Shown here: positions 1-8,723 of the stretch, piece after piece | How positions within the stretch are numbered: position 1 is the first letter of the stretch | Layout of the letters: every line of letters begins with the position of its first letter | Assembly: GCF_003850045.1 (NCBI RefSeq) | Contig: NZ_RQJX01000019.1 | Location: 1-64,000 of the forward strand | Source of the DNA: Aeromicrobium camelliae | GTDB taxonomy: Bacteria > Actinomycetota > Actinomycetes > Propionibacteriales > Nocardioidaceae | Length of the DNA: 64,000 nt | Direction: 5' to 3' | Made by a program: the position numbers and the translations under genes | Notes under the pieces: model-generated | Seen by the model: the letters and a program-made list of their open reading frames with translations, nothing else | Database searches by the model: none | Told to the model about the DNA's origin: nothing

Positions 1-1
1 G

Positions 2-73
2 ATGAAACGACTCATCGCCCGAGAACTCCACGGAGCACTCAAAGCCGACCTCAAAGCACTTGACGCACTATAG
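2..73 (+). CDS. C-terminal end of a probable IS110-like transposase (partial)
   Basis: An open frame enters from the left edge and stops at TAG. The last 23 residues begin MKRLIARELHGAL and are basic and helical. This resembles the end of IS110-family transposases, whose tails carry a (C)LKRxIAREVxxAL-type pattern. The catalytic domains lie outside the window, so the family rests on this short tail only. A transposase at this edge would fit the palindromic repeat and broken gene that follow. The internal ATG at the first codon is unlikely to be the true start. Confidence 0.4.
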   Translation: MKRLIARELHGALKADLKALDAL

Positions 74-125
74 GAACGTCCAGATCTCGGTAAGTGGTCG
101 CTGAGCGACCTCCTACGGCCGCGAT

Positions 126-208
126 AGGTGGTCGAGTAGCGCGAGGAACGAGGGGCAATGGAGCCGTGGCAACGAGGGCGATGGCTCCATGTCGGTCGCT
201 GACCACCT
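126..208. repeat. Nested palindromic intergenic repeat
   Basis: Outer arms AGGTGGTC (126-133) and GACCACCT (201-208) enclose an inner perfect hairpin, ATGGAGCC (158-165) against GGCTCCAT (183-190). The sequence between the arms, GTCGAGTAGCGCGAGGAAC, looks like a dispersed repeat seen in many actinomycete genomes (from memory). It lies between the transposase tail and the end of the minus-strand membrane gene and could serve as a bidirectional terminator. Confidence 0.6.
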
Positions 209-231
209 CTGCCCGGGTGAGTGACGGTCGG

Positions 232-1030
232 TCAGCTGACGAGTCGGGCGGCGGCGATCGCGAGGTCGATACGGGCGAGGGCGGTCCCGGGACGAGGATC
301 GTCGATCGCCAGGATCACGACACGTCGGTCCCCGATCGTGAGGCTGAGCGGCAGATCCTTGTGCGCCTGCACGAGTTCGCGAACGGCGTTCGCCCAGGAC
401 GGCTCGCCCGTCGCGGACGGCTTACCGCGCGACCAGGCCGGCCTGACGGTGAGCGGATCGATCGTCGGGACGTTCGACACAGTGAATCGCTTGCCGGCGG
501 CCTCGCAGCCGACGCTCACGATCTCGCGGCGCGTCGGACGACGACGAGACCCGAGGGCTGGGTGAAGCACCCACGTCTCCACGCGTGCTTCCGTTCGACG
601 AATCCGGCAGTCGAGCCGCCCCCGCCGCACCCACGACCCGCCATCCCGCTGGCAGCGCCAACGCCACCTCAGTGGGATCGGCGTCGCCGTCTGGAACGAC
701 GCTCCATCCCCGCTGACGCGCCCATGCGGACCGGGACTCGGCCACCCGACGCTGCACCACCTCGGGCCCCGAGCGGGAGCGCAGCAGCCCGAGGGCGATG
801 CCGACGGCGATGACCACCAGAATGATGCCCGCCTGCAGCGCGAAGTCCATCGACGACGTCACCGCCACCGCGGCGCACACGGCCGCGACGATGGCGACGC
901 CGACGACGGGGAAGATCGCCTCCGAGCGGATCCAGGCGCGTTGCGGCAGCCGTGGAGCACCGGCGATCGTCTCGACCTCAGTCACGGGTTCATCATCCAC
1001 CAACTCCCCGCTCACCGGACCTTCGGCCAC
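232..1030 (-). pseudogene. Frameshifted membrane protein of unknown function
   Basis: The reading frame starting at 1030 encodes an N-terminal part of about 115 residues. It has two hydrophobic segments (around residues 40-60 and 68-85) followed by a polar stretch ending near VVPDGDADPTEVAL. A second, shifted frame carries a plausible C-terminal part, from about WVRRGRLDCRIRRTEARVE (near 630) to the stop at 232. The switch falls in a G/C-rich stretch around 600-690. I do not recognise the family; it looks like a small two-TM actinobacterial protein with a cytoplasmic domain. Either the gene carries an indel or the sequence does. Downstream in the same direction are the transposase tail and the repeat. 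Confidence 0.5.
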
Positions 1031-1040
1031 CGGATCGAGG

Positions 1041-2606
1041 TCACTCCGTCGTGGAGGTGGCGCTGTCGTCGTCGGGAAGATCGCTGAGGGTGAGTTCGGT
1101 GTAGTCGCCGACCTCGATGATCGCGCCCGGTTTGAGCGTGACGATCTGCAGACCGACCGGCCGGCCGTCGTCGAACGTCACGAGCGTGACCTGCGCGTCC
1201 CGGCGCAGCTTGCTGCCCAGCGCGAAGGCGTACACGGCACCGCCGGTCGACGCCGTCGTCAGCGATGTGGTGATGCCGTCGTCGCCCTCCGTCTCGGTCG
1301 GGCCGACCTGCCGGTGCAGGTGGCCGGACAGCACGAGGTCGGCGCACCCGCGTTCGACCGTCTCGCGCGCCGAGGCGGAGCTGTGCACCATGAGCACGCC
1401 GACACGCTCGTCGGCCTCGCACGCCGTCTCGGCGAGCGCCGTGCTCTGCTCCCCGATCGCGTCGATGTTCTCGCCCTCGTTGCCGGTGTACCCGGCGGTC
1501 AGCCCCGAGCTGCGGGGGTCGCTGTCCCCGAGCAGCGCGATGCCCTCGAACTCCTCGATCTCCCCGTCGAGCACCGTGAACCCCGCGCGCTCCATCTCCT
1601 CGCGGATATAGGGCCCTTGGTCGTGATTGCCTGCGACGGCGTACACCGGATAGTCCTCGAAGGTCGTGGCGAGCGAGCGGATGCTGAAGTCCTCCCAGCT
1701 CGCGCCGTTGGACGTGTCGTCGCCGAGGTCCATGACGAACGAGATGTCGGCCCGATCGGCGATGGCCTTGGCGACCTGGTCCATCGTGATGTTGTCGTGC
1801 CGGTCAGTGACGACGAGAGCGGTGACCTCGTCGCCCTCGGGAGCGCGGATGCCGTCGACGTCCTCCACCTTCGCCGCGAGGTCGCCGTAGAACTCGACCG
1901 ACTCGCTGTAGGTGGCGATGGCGCCGTCGAGCAGGGCCTTGCCGCCGGTGACCGCCGCACCCTTGGACACCTCGACGCCGCGCAGAGCGCTGGTGTCGGC
2001 GGGGATGTCGTCGAGTTCGGGGAATTCCGCTGCGATCGGCACCCATGTGACGTTGCGGCCGTCGGAGTCATGCGGCAACGCCACCCAGACCGAGGCGACG
2101 AGGACGACGGCGAGCGTGCCGCCGACCGTCGCGGTGCCGCGGCTGGGCGGCCAGGCGGCCGCCAGCTCGGCGCGGCGGTCGCGCCCGACGAGACGCCAGA
2201 CCACCACGATCGCCGTCACGGCCGCGATCCCCGCGGCGAGGCCTCGCACCGCCGACTCGAGGGCCACGTCGCGCAGCTCCGCCTCGACTTTGGCGATCTC
2301 ACCTTCGGGAGCCGCGGCGATCGCGGCGTCGCGCGCGAGGATCTCCTCGAAGTTCGTGATCGGGCTGTCGTGGAGCACGATCGTCGCACCGATCCCCAGG
2401 GGCGCGCCGCTGGGCAGGCGGAACTCGGGGAGCAGAGGGCCGGCCTGCACGGTGGCGTGGCCGTCGAACGTTCCACTCACGGTGGCCGCGTGGGCGCCGA
2501 CCGTCACCGAACGATCGGTGTGCAGGAAGGAGGCGGCAGCGACCCAGAGGCCGACCACCAGCCCCACGAGGACGACGAGACCGATCCGCAGCGCACGACG
2601 CGCCAT
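1041..2606 (-). CDS. Membrane-anchored metallophosphoesterase
   Basis: The 521-residue protein has an N-terminal membrane segment (about 6-27) and two more (around 165-185 and 205-225), followed by a calcineurin-like phosphoesterase domain. Metal-binding motifs appear in order: VVTDRHDN, DLGDDTSNG, AGNHDQ, a VHSS segment and SGHLH. The substrate cannot be told; family members cleave phosphomono- and phosphodiesters. The topology suggests the domain faces one side of the membrane after the third segment. The ATG at 2606 overlaps the stop of the helicase gene as TGATG, so the two are probably translationally coupled. The open frame continues far upstream, but that part is only a shadow of the helicase gene. 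Confidence 0.85.
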   Translation of the reverse strand: MARRALRIGLVVLVGLVVGLWVAAASFLHTDRSVTVGAHAATVSGTFDGHATVQAGPLLPEFRLPSGAPLGIGATIVLHDSPITNFEEILARDAAIAAAPEGEIAKVEAELRDVALESAVRGLAAGIAAVTAIVVVWRLVGRDRRAELAAAWPPSRGTATVGGTLAVVLVASVWVALPHDSDGRNVTWVPIAAEFPELDDIPADTSALRGVEVSKGAAVTGGKALLDGAIATYSESVEFYGDLAAKVEDVDGIRAPEGDEVTALVVTDRHDNITMDQVAKAIADRADISFVMDLGDDTSNGASWEDFSIRSLATTFEDYPVYAVAGNHDQGPYIREEMERAGFTVLDGEIEEFEGIALLGDSDPRSSGLTAGYTGNEGENIDAIGEQSTALAETACEADERVGVLMVHSSASARETVERGCADLVLSGHLHRQVGPTETEGDDGITTSLTTASTGGAVYAFALGSKLRRDAQVTLVTFDDGRPVGLQIVTLKPGAIIEVGDYTELTLSDLPDDDSATSTTE

Positions 2607-4702
2607 CACACCTCCTGCAGCCAGCGGTCGGTCGTGCCCAGTGTCGCGAGCCGTTGAGTGGCGCGGGTCAGGACGACGTAGAGGGTCCGCCAGCCGGCCG
2701 GGGACTCGGCGACGAAGGCGTCCGGCTCCACGACGAGGACACCGTCGAACTCCAGACCCTTGGTGTCGAGACCGGTCAATAGTCGGACGCGCTCGGGAGA
2801 GACGTCGCCGAGGGCGTCGCGCCACCGCCTGAGCGCTGCGTGCGGAACCACGACGGCGACCGTACCGGCGGTCTCGGCGAGCAGCCAGTCGAGCAGTTCG
2901 CGCGCGCGTCCATCCAGCTGGCCGCTCTGGACCCGCTCGTGGCGCGGGTCGACCCCTGTGCGCCGCACCGCCTCCGCGAGATCCGGACGTTCGATCGTGC
3001 GGCGAGCGACCCGGGCACCGAGCTCGTAGATCTCCGCGGAGTTGCGGTAGTTCGTGGAGAGGCGGAAGCGGTGGACGGGCTTGTCGCCGAGCGCCTCGGC
3101 GCGCGCCTGGGAGGCTTCCTCCGGCAGCGGCCAGGAGGCCTGGGCGTCGTCGCCGACGATCGTCCAGCTCGCCAGCCGGCCGCGACGGCCCAGCATGCGC
3201 CACTGCATGGGCGAGAGGTCCTGCGCCTCGTCGACGAGGATGTGCGCGAAGCTGTCGTCCTCGATGCTCGAGGTGGCGCGGAGCCGCTCCTCGGCCGCCT
3301 CGCGCTCGCGCCGCTCGAAGCTCATGAGCTGGCGTGGCGCCCCGGCGTCGAGGTCGATCTCCGGGGGGACCTCGCCGACGAGGTGGCGCAGCTCGTCGAT
3401 GAGCGGCACGTCCTCGATGCGCGGAGCGCCGGTGCTCCACGTCGCGCGCAAGGTGGCGATCTCCTCGCCGCTGAGGAGGTCGCCGGCGAGCTCGCCGAGA
3501 CGGTCGGGCAGCGACCGCCACAGCTCGACCGCGTCGACCTCGGGCCACCACGACTCGACGAAGTCGATGAACCGGGCGTCGCCGAGCATCGCGTCGATGA
3601 ACGCGTCCTCGCCCTTCTCCAGCGCGCGCTCGGCCGTGACCTGCGACCAGAGCGCCTGGAGGACGACCCCGGGCGCTTGACGGTACACGCGGTTGTGCGG
3701 GCCCTGCTGCAGCAGCCTGCGGCGCAGCCGCTTGAGGTCAGCACCGGCGAGGTGGAGGCGCGCATCGCGGTAGAAACCGGTGAACTCGCGCGGCGCGTCC
3801 GCCACCGGTGAGCGGGACAACCGGCGCAGCACCGTGGCCATGCGGGCCGATCCCTTGACCGCCGCCGCCTCGGGCACGTCGTGCTCGTCGGCGCGGATGC
3901 CGTCGACGACCTCGCCGATCGCCCGCAGGGTCACGGCGGTCTCGCCGAGGCTCGGGAGCACGCGCTCGATGTAGTTCATGAACACCGCCGACGGTCCGAC
4001 GACGAGCACGCCGCCGCGCTCGAACCGCCGGCGGTCGGTGTAGAGCAGGTAGGCGGCACGGTGCAGGGCCACGACGGTCTTACCTGTGCCCGGTCCGCCC
4101 GCGATGATCGTGGCGCCTCGGCTGGGAGCGCGGATCGCCTCGTCCTGCTCCTTCTGGATCGTCGCGACCACCGAGTGCATCGCGTCGTCGCGGGCTCGGC
4201 TGAGGCTGGCGAGCAGGGCGCCCTCGCCGGCGACCACCATGTCGTCGGGCGCGTGGTCGGCGTCGAGCAGGTCGTCCTCGATCCCGACGACACGGTCGCC
4301 GCGCGAACGGAGCACGCGACGGCGGACCACGCCGGACGGCTCCTGCGCGGTGGCGCGATAGAACAGCGAGGCGGCGGGGGCGCGCCAGTCGATCAGCAGC
4401 ACCTCGCGGTCCTCGTCGCGCACGCCGATCCGGCCGATGTAACGCTTCTCGCCGTCACGGAGGTCCAGCCGACCGAAGACGAGGCCTTCATGCGCTGCGT
4501 TCAACGCCGAGAGCCGGCGCGTGGCCTGGTACACCATCGCGTCGCGCTCGACGAGGCCTCCTTCGTGACCGATGTGGCCGCGTGCCATGCCCTCGGTGAC
4601 GAGGGCTCGTGCGGTGTCGGCAGAGACGTCGAGTCGCTCGTAGACGGTATCGACATAGGCCTGCTCGGCCGCGAGTTCCGCGCGCTCCTCAGGGCTGGGC
4701 AA
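2606..4702 (-). CDS. HelD/HelR-like UvrD-family helicase, RNA polymerase-associated
   Basis: A superfamily 1 ATPase of about 698 residues. An N-terminal helical region begins with an AEQAYVDTVYERLD segment typical of HelD/HelR. Walker A GGPGTGKT lies near residue 200, motif II DEAQDLSPMQW near 488, then GDDAQASW, LSTNYRNS and a C-terminal TRATQRL. In the family such proteins bind RNA polymerase, recycle stalled complexes and can give rifampicin tolerance. I choose a TTG start at 4702 because a GGAGGAG ribosome-binding site sits 7-8 nt upstream; an ATG further out (4756) lacks one and adds 18 poorly conserved-looking residues. The stop overlaps the phosphoesterase start. Confidence 0.85.
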   Translation of the reverse strand: MPSPEERAELAAEQAYVDTVYERLDVSADTARALVTEGMARGHIGHEGGLVERDAMVYQATRRLSALNAAHEGLVFGRLDLRDGEKRYIGRIGVRDEDREVLLIDWRAPAASLFYRATAQEPSGVVRRRVLRSRGDRVVGIEDDLLDADHAPDDMVVAGEGALLASLSRARDDAMHSVVATIQKEQDEAIRAPSRGATIIAGGPGTGKTVVALHRAAYLLYTDRRRFERGGVLVVGPSAVFMNYIERVLPSLGETAVTLRAIGEVVDGIRADEHDVPEAAAVKGSARMATVLRRLSRSPVADAPREFTGFYRDARLHLAGADLKRLRRRLLQQGPHNRVYRQAPGVVLQALWSQVTAERALEKGEDAFIDAMLGDARFIDFVESWWPEVDAVELWRSLPDRLGELAGDLLSGEEIATLRATWSTGAPRIEDVPLIDELRHLVGEVPPEIDLDAGAPRQLMSFERREREAAEERLRATSSIEDDSFAHILVDEAQDLSPMQWRMLGRRGRLASWTIVGDDAQASWPLPEEASQARAEALGDKPVHRFRLSTNYRNSAEIYELGARVARRTIERPDLAEAVRRTGVDPRHERVQSGQLDGRARELLDWLLAETAGTVAVVVPHAALRRWRDALGDVSPERVRLLTGLDTKGLEFDGVLVVEPDAFVAESPAGWRTLYVVLTRATQRLATLGTTDRWLQEV

Positions 4703-4785
4703 CCGATCTCCTCCACAGGGCAGTCCGAACGATCGATTGTACGCTGCCCCTCCCACACGGACCGGCTCCGAGCGCGTCGCGTCCG

Positions 4786-5532
4786 TTACTTCTTGCGGGT
4801 GAGGAACGCGGTCATCGCCGCTCGAGCCTCCTCGCTTCCGAACAGTTCGGCGGACTGCCGCGCCACCTGTTCCCCGTCGCGATCGATCCGGGCGACGAGG
4901 TCGGCGTTGAGCAGTCGCTTGGTCTCGCGCAGGCCCTGCGGTGATCCCTCGGCGAGTTCGCCCACCACGCCCCGTACGGCGTCCTCCAGCTCATCGTCCG
5001 GGACGGCCCGCGTGACCAGTCCGATCGTGGCCGCTTCGGCGGCTCCGAAGGTCCGCGCCGAGAGGAGAAGATCGCTCGCGGCACGCGGGGACAGGCGCGT
5101 GAGCAGGCTGAGGGAGATGACCGAGGGGGCGAGGCCGAGCCGGACCTCGGTGAGGGCGAAGTTCACCGACTCCGCCGCGACGACGACGTCGGCCGCGCCG
5201 ACGAGACCCAGCCCGCCCGCGCGGACGGGTCCCGCGAGTACGACGACGACCGGCTTGGCCGAGGTGGCGATCTGTCGTTGCAGGGCGACGAGCCGCTGCG
5301 CGCCCTCCTCCATCGCGCCGTCCTTCGCCTCGGAGAGGTCGGCGCCGGAGCAGAACACCCGGTGGGCCGACCGCAGCACGACGACGCGCGCCGCATCGTC
5401 CTGCTCGGCGGCGGCAAGCCTCTCCCCCAGCTCGGTCACGAGCTGGCGACTGAGGGCGTTGCGGTTGTGCTCACTGTCGAGGGTGATCGTGGCGACCCGG
5501 TCCGCGACCTCGAGGTGGACGAGTTCGGTCAT
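4786..5532 (-). CDS. Enoyl-CoA hydratase/isomerase family protein
   Basis: A crotonase-fold protein of 248 residues, the usual length. The CoA-binding segment reads VFCSGADLSE (the family normally has GGADL), and the second oxyanion-hole segment is AGPVRAGGLGLVGAAD, followed by ALTEVRLGLAPSVIS. It would hydrate or isomerise an enoyl-CoA made by the neighbouring acyl-CoA dehydrogenases or carboxylase, in the cytoplasm. ATG at 5532 has a GAAGGAG ribosome-binding site. It is the last gene of the acyl-CoA operon, 23 bp after the dehydrogenase. An AtuE/LiuC-like role is possible from context, but the substrate cannot be assigned. Confidence 0.85.
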   Translation of the reverse strand: MTELVHLEVADRVATITLDSEHNRNALSRQLVTELGERLAAAEQDDAARVVVLRSAHRVFCSGADLSEAKDGAMEEGAQRLVALQRQIATSAKPVVVVLAGPVRAGGLGLVGAADVVVAAESVNFALTEVRLGLAPSVISLSLLTRLSPRAASDLLLSARTFGAAEAATIGLVTRAVPDDELEDAVRGVVGELAEGSPQGLRETKRLLNADLVARIDRDGEQVARQSAELFGSEEARAAMTAFLTRKK

Positions 5533-5555
5533 GACGCTCCTTCTTCCGCGGGCGG

Positions 5556-6716
5556 TCAGTAGGACTTCGGGAGGCCGAGTGAGAACTGGGCGACGAAGTT
5601 GAGGGCCATCTCGCGGCTGACGGGAGCGATGCGCGTCAGTCGCGATGCCACGAGGGACTGCACGAGACCGTACTCGGTCGCCAGTCCGTTGCCGCCGTGC
5701 GTCTGGATCGCCTGGTCCACGGCGGCGCACGCCGCCTCTCCCGCGGCGTACTTCGCCATGTTCGCCGCCTCGCCCGCCGCCAGCAGGTCGCCCTCGGCGT
5801 ACAACGCGGCGGCTTTCTGGGTCAGCAGCCGGGCCATCTCGATCTCGACGTGCAGCTTGGCCAGCGGGTGCGCGATCGCCTGGTGCGCACCGATCGGCTT
5901 GCCCCACACGTCGCGCTCCTTGGCGTACGCGACCGCCTTGCGAAGCGCCCAGCGCGCCGTACCGGTCGCCATCGACGCCGCCATGATGCGCTCCGGGTTG
6001 AGGCCGGCGAACAGTTGATCGAGGCCCGCGTCCTCCTTGCCCACGAGCGCGTCCGCGGGGAGGCGGACATCGTCGAAGAACAGCGTGAACTGCTTCTCCG
6101 GGGACGTCAGCCCCATGTCGATCTCCTGCCAGGTGAACCCGCGGGCGTCGGTCGGCACCATGAACAGAGCGGGCTTGAGCTTGCCCGTCTTCGCGTCCTC
6201 GGTGCGCCCCACGACGAGCACGTGACTGGCCTCGTCGACGCCGCTGATGTAGGTCTTGCCGCCCTTGAGCACCCAGTCCGTCCCGTCGCGGCGCGCGGTC
6301 GTCGCGATGTTGTGGGAGTTGGAGCCGGCGTCGGGCTCGGTGATGCTGAACGCGTACGTCGCGCTGCCGTCGGCGAGCCCGGGGAGCCAGCGACGTCGCT
6401 GCTCCTCGGTGCCGTACTGGGCGATGACCGTGCCGACGATCGCCGGTGAGACGACCATCAGCAGCAGCGGGCAGCCGGCGGCGGCGAGTTCCTCGCAGAC
6501 CGCCGCGAGGTCGCCGATCTCCCCGCCGCCACCGCCGTACTCCTCGGGGATCGAGACCCCGAGGTAGCCGAGCTTGCCGGCCTCGCTCCACAACTCGGTG
6601 GTCTTCCGCCCTTCGTTCGCGGCGGCGTAGAAGTACGACTCCCCGTACTTCCGGCCCAGGTCACGCACCGCCTGACGCAGCGCGCGGCGCTCCTCGGACT
6701 CGACGAAACCGCTCAT
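5556..6716 (-). CDS. Acyl-CoA dehydrogenase
   Basis: A 386-residue flavoprotein with normal acyl-CoA dehydrogenase layout: helical N-terminus, a middle beta domain with YAFSITEPDAGS and WVLKGGKTYIS, and a C-terminal helical domain with QTHGGNGLATEY. It introduces the alpha,beta double bond into an acyl-CoA and passes electrons to ETF. The ATG at 6716 overlaps the stop of the carboxylase alpha gene by 4 bp (ATGA). It is one of two paralogues in the operon, which suggests two successive or chain-specific oxidation steps of a branched substrate. Confidence 0.9.
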   Translation of the reverse strand: MSGFVESEERRALRQAVRDLGRKYGESYFYAAANEGRKTTELWSEAGKLGYLGVSIPEEYGGGGGEIGDLAAVCEELAAAGCPLLLMVVSPAIVGTVIAQYGTEEQRRRWLPGLADGSATYAFSITEPDAGSNSHNIATTARRDGTDWVLKGGKTYISGVDEASHVLVVGRTEDAKTGKLKPALFMVPTDARGFTWQEIDMGLTSPEKQFTLFFDDVRLPADALVGKEDAGLDQLFAGLNPERIMAASMATGTARWALRKAVAYAKERDVWGKPIGAHQAIAHPLAKLHVEIEMARLLTQKAAALYAEGDLLAAGEAANMAKYAAGEAACAAVDQAIQTHGGNGLATEYGLVQSLVASRLTRIAPVSREMALNFVAQFSLGLPKSY

Positions 6717-8656
6717 GCCTCATCCTCCTCGATCACCGCGAGCACCGCGCCCGCTTCGACTTGCTGACCCGAACTCACCGCCAGCTCGGCGACGACGCCG
6801 TCCGTCGGCGCCGCGATGGTGTGCTGCATCTTCATGGCCTCCAGGACGACCACAGCATCGCCCTTGGCCACCTTGTCGCCGACGTCGACCGCGACCGCGG
6901 TGACCGAGGCGGGCATGGGAGCGAGCAGCGAGCCCTCCGCCACGACGTCGGCCGGGTCGACGAAGTCCGGGACGACCTCGAAGCCGAAGCCCCCGGCCGG
7001 GCCGTCGACGTCGACGACGCCGTCGCCCAGCGTCACCCGGTACGTCTCACGGACGCCACCGTCATCGAGGATCACCCGATCGCCGTGAGCGTCAGCCACA
7101 GCAACGCCGTGGAGCCAGTCCGAGACGAGGGCGCGCCCCTCGGCGCCATACGAGACCGCGAGCTCCGTGTCACCACGGCGGTAGGTGCGAATGCGCGGCT
7201 GACTCGGCACGTTCCGCCAGGCCGCGGGTATCCGCGACATCACCCTCGCCCGCGCGGCGGTCTGCGTCGCCTGACCGATGGCCGCGGCCAGAGCTGCCTT
7301 GCGGACGACACGGTCGTCGTTCGCGGCCGACCAGGTCTCGAGGCGTTCGTCGAGCAGCGCTGTACTGAGGCGCGCCGCCACGAAGTCCGCATCGTTGAGG
7401 ATCGCGCGCAACAACTCGAGGTTGGTGGTGAGGCCGTGGACCCGGGCGCGGCGCAGGGCGCCGTCGAGCATGCGGAGCGCCGCCTGGCGGTCCGGGCCGT
7501 ACGCGACGATCTTGGCGAGCATCGCGTCGTAGTGGATGCCGACCTGGCTGCCCGGCTCGACACCCGAGTCGATGCGCACACCGTGGCCCTCGGGCACGGT
7601 GAAGCGTGCCCCGTCGAGGTCGAAAGCCCGGATGGTCCCGGTCTGCGGCGCCCAGTCGTCGCCCGGGTCCTCCGCGTAGAGACGGACCTCGACCGCGTGC
7701 CCGGAGGACTCAGGGGCGTCACCGGGCAGGGGCTGACCTTCGGCGACCGCGATCTGCAGCGCCACCAGGTCCAGGCCGGTGACGCACTCGGTCACCGGAT
7801 GTTCGACCTGCAGCCGGGTGTTCATCTCGAGGAAGAACACCCGGTCGCCGTCCACGAGGAACTCCACCGTGCCGGCGCCGCGGTAGCCGACCGCTTCCGC
7901 CGCCGCCCGGGCGGCGATGTGCAGCGTCGTGCGCGCCTTGTCCGAGAGGTCCGGCGCCGGAGCTTCCTCGACGACCTTCTGATGCCGCCGCTGGGTCGAG
8001 CAGTCCCGGTCGCCCACGACCCAGGTCCGTCCGTGCGTGTCGCTGAGCACCTGCACCTCGACGTGACGCGCCCGAGGCAGGTACGGCTCGACGAACACCG
8101 TGCCGTCGCCGAAGGCCGATCGCGCCTCGGCCTCCGCCGTGGCGAGTTCCGCGTCGAGCTCGTCGAGCGACTCCACGACGCGCATCCCTCGGCCACCGCC
8201 GCCTGCCGACGCCTTGACCAGGAGCGGGAACTCCGCCGGGGTGATGCCGTCCAGGTCGACGTCGAGGATCGGCACGCCCGCGCGAGCCATGATCTGCTTG
8301 GCCCGGATCTTGCTGCCCATCGCCTCGATCGACTCGGGTGTGGGGCCGATCCAGGTGAGGCCGGCGTCCTCGACCGCCCGCGCGAAGTCGGCGTTCTCGG
8401 ACAGGAACCCGTACCCGGGGTGGATCGCGTCGGCACCGGCACGACGTGCGGCGTCGATGACGAGGTCACCGCGCAAGTAGGTGTCGGCGGGCGCGTCGCC
8501 GGGAAGCCGGACGGCCCGGTCGGCCTCGTGCACGAACGGCGCGTCAGCGTCGGCGTCGGAGTGGACGGCGACGGTCGCGATACCGAGGTCGCGGCAGGTG
8601 CGGAACACCCGGCGGGCGATCTCGCCGCGGTTGGCGACCAGCACGCTGCGGATCAT
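6713..8656 (-). CDS. Acyl-CoA carboxylase alpha subunit (biotin carboxylase + BCCP)
   Basis: The 647-residue protein opens with SVLVANRGEIARRVFRT (biotin carboxylase N-domain). It continues with the ATP-grasp domain (KASAGGGGRGMR near 155-165, EMNTRLQVEHPVTE near 280) and ends in a biotinyl domain with VLEAMKMQH, whose Lys carries biotin. It carboxylates its own biotin with ATP and bicarbonate and hands it to the beta subunit encoded just upstream. Length and domain order match methylcrotonyl-, geranyl- or other actinobacterial acyl-CoA carboxylase alpha chains. The AtuA-like gene and two dehydrogenases favour a branched acyl-CoA substrate, but the sequence does not decide between them. Confidence 0.92.
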   Translation of the reverse strand: MIRSVLVANRGEIARRVFRTCRDLGIATVAVHSDADADAPFVHEADRAVRLPGDAPADTYLRGDLVIDAARRAGADAIHPGYGFLSENADFARAVEDAGLTWIGPTPESIEAMGSKIRAKQIMARAGVPILDVDLDGITPAEFPLLVKASAGGGGRGMRVVESLDELDAELATAEAEARSAFGDGTVFVEPYLPRARHVEVQVLSDTHGRTWVVGDRDCSTQRRHQKVVEEAPAPDLSDKARTTLHIAARAAAEAVGYRGAGTVEFLVDGDRVFFLEMNTRLQVEHPVTECVTGLDLVALQIAVAEGQPLPGDAPESSGHAVEVRLYAEDPGDDWAPQTGTIRAFDLDGARFTVPEGHGVRIDSGVEPGSQVGIHYDAMLAKIVAYGPDRQAALRMLDGALRRARVHGLTTNLELLRAILNDADFVAARLSTALLDERLETWSAANDDRVVRKAALAAAIGQATQTAARARVMSRIPAAWRNVPSQPRIRTYRRGDTELAVSYGAEGRALVSDWLHGVAVADAHGDRVILDDGGVRETYRVTLGDGVVDVDGPAGGFGFEVVPDFVDPADVVAEGSLLAPMPASVTAVAVDVGDKVAKGDAVVVLEAMKMQHTIAAPTDGVVAELAVSSGQQVEAGAVLAVIEEDEA

Positions 8657-8723
8657 CGTCGTCCTCCTCGTGAGGCGGTCTGGTGCGGAGAGAAGAGTGC
8701 GATCACTCGGCGGCTGCGACGGC

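Noticed and set aside
798-3811. Long plus-strand frames opposite the phosphoesterase and helicase genes
   Set aside because: Low-complexity Arg/Ala/Asp-rich translations with no domain; the minus strand is coding.
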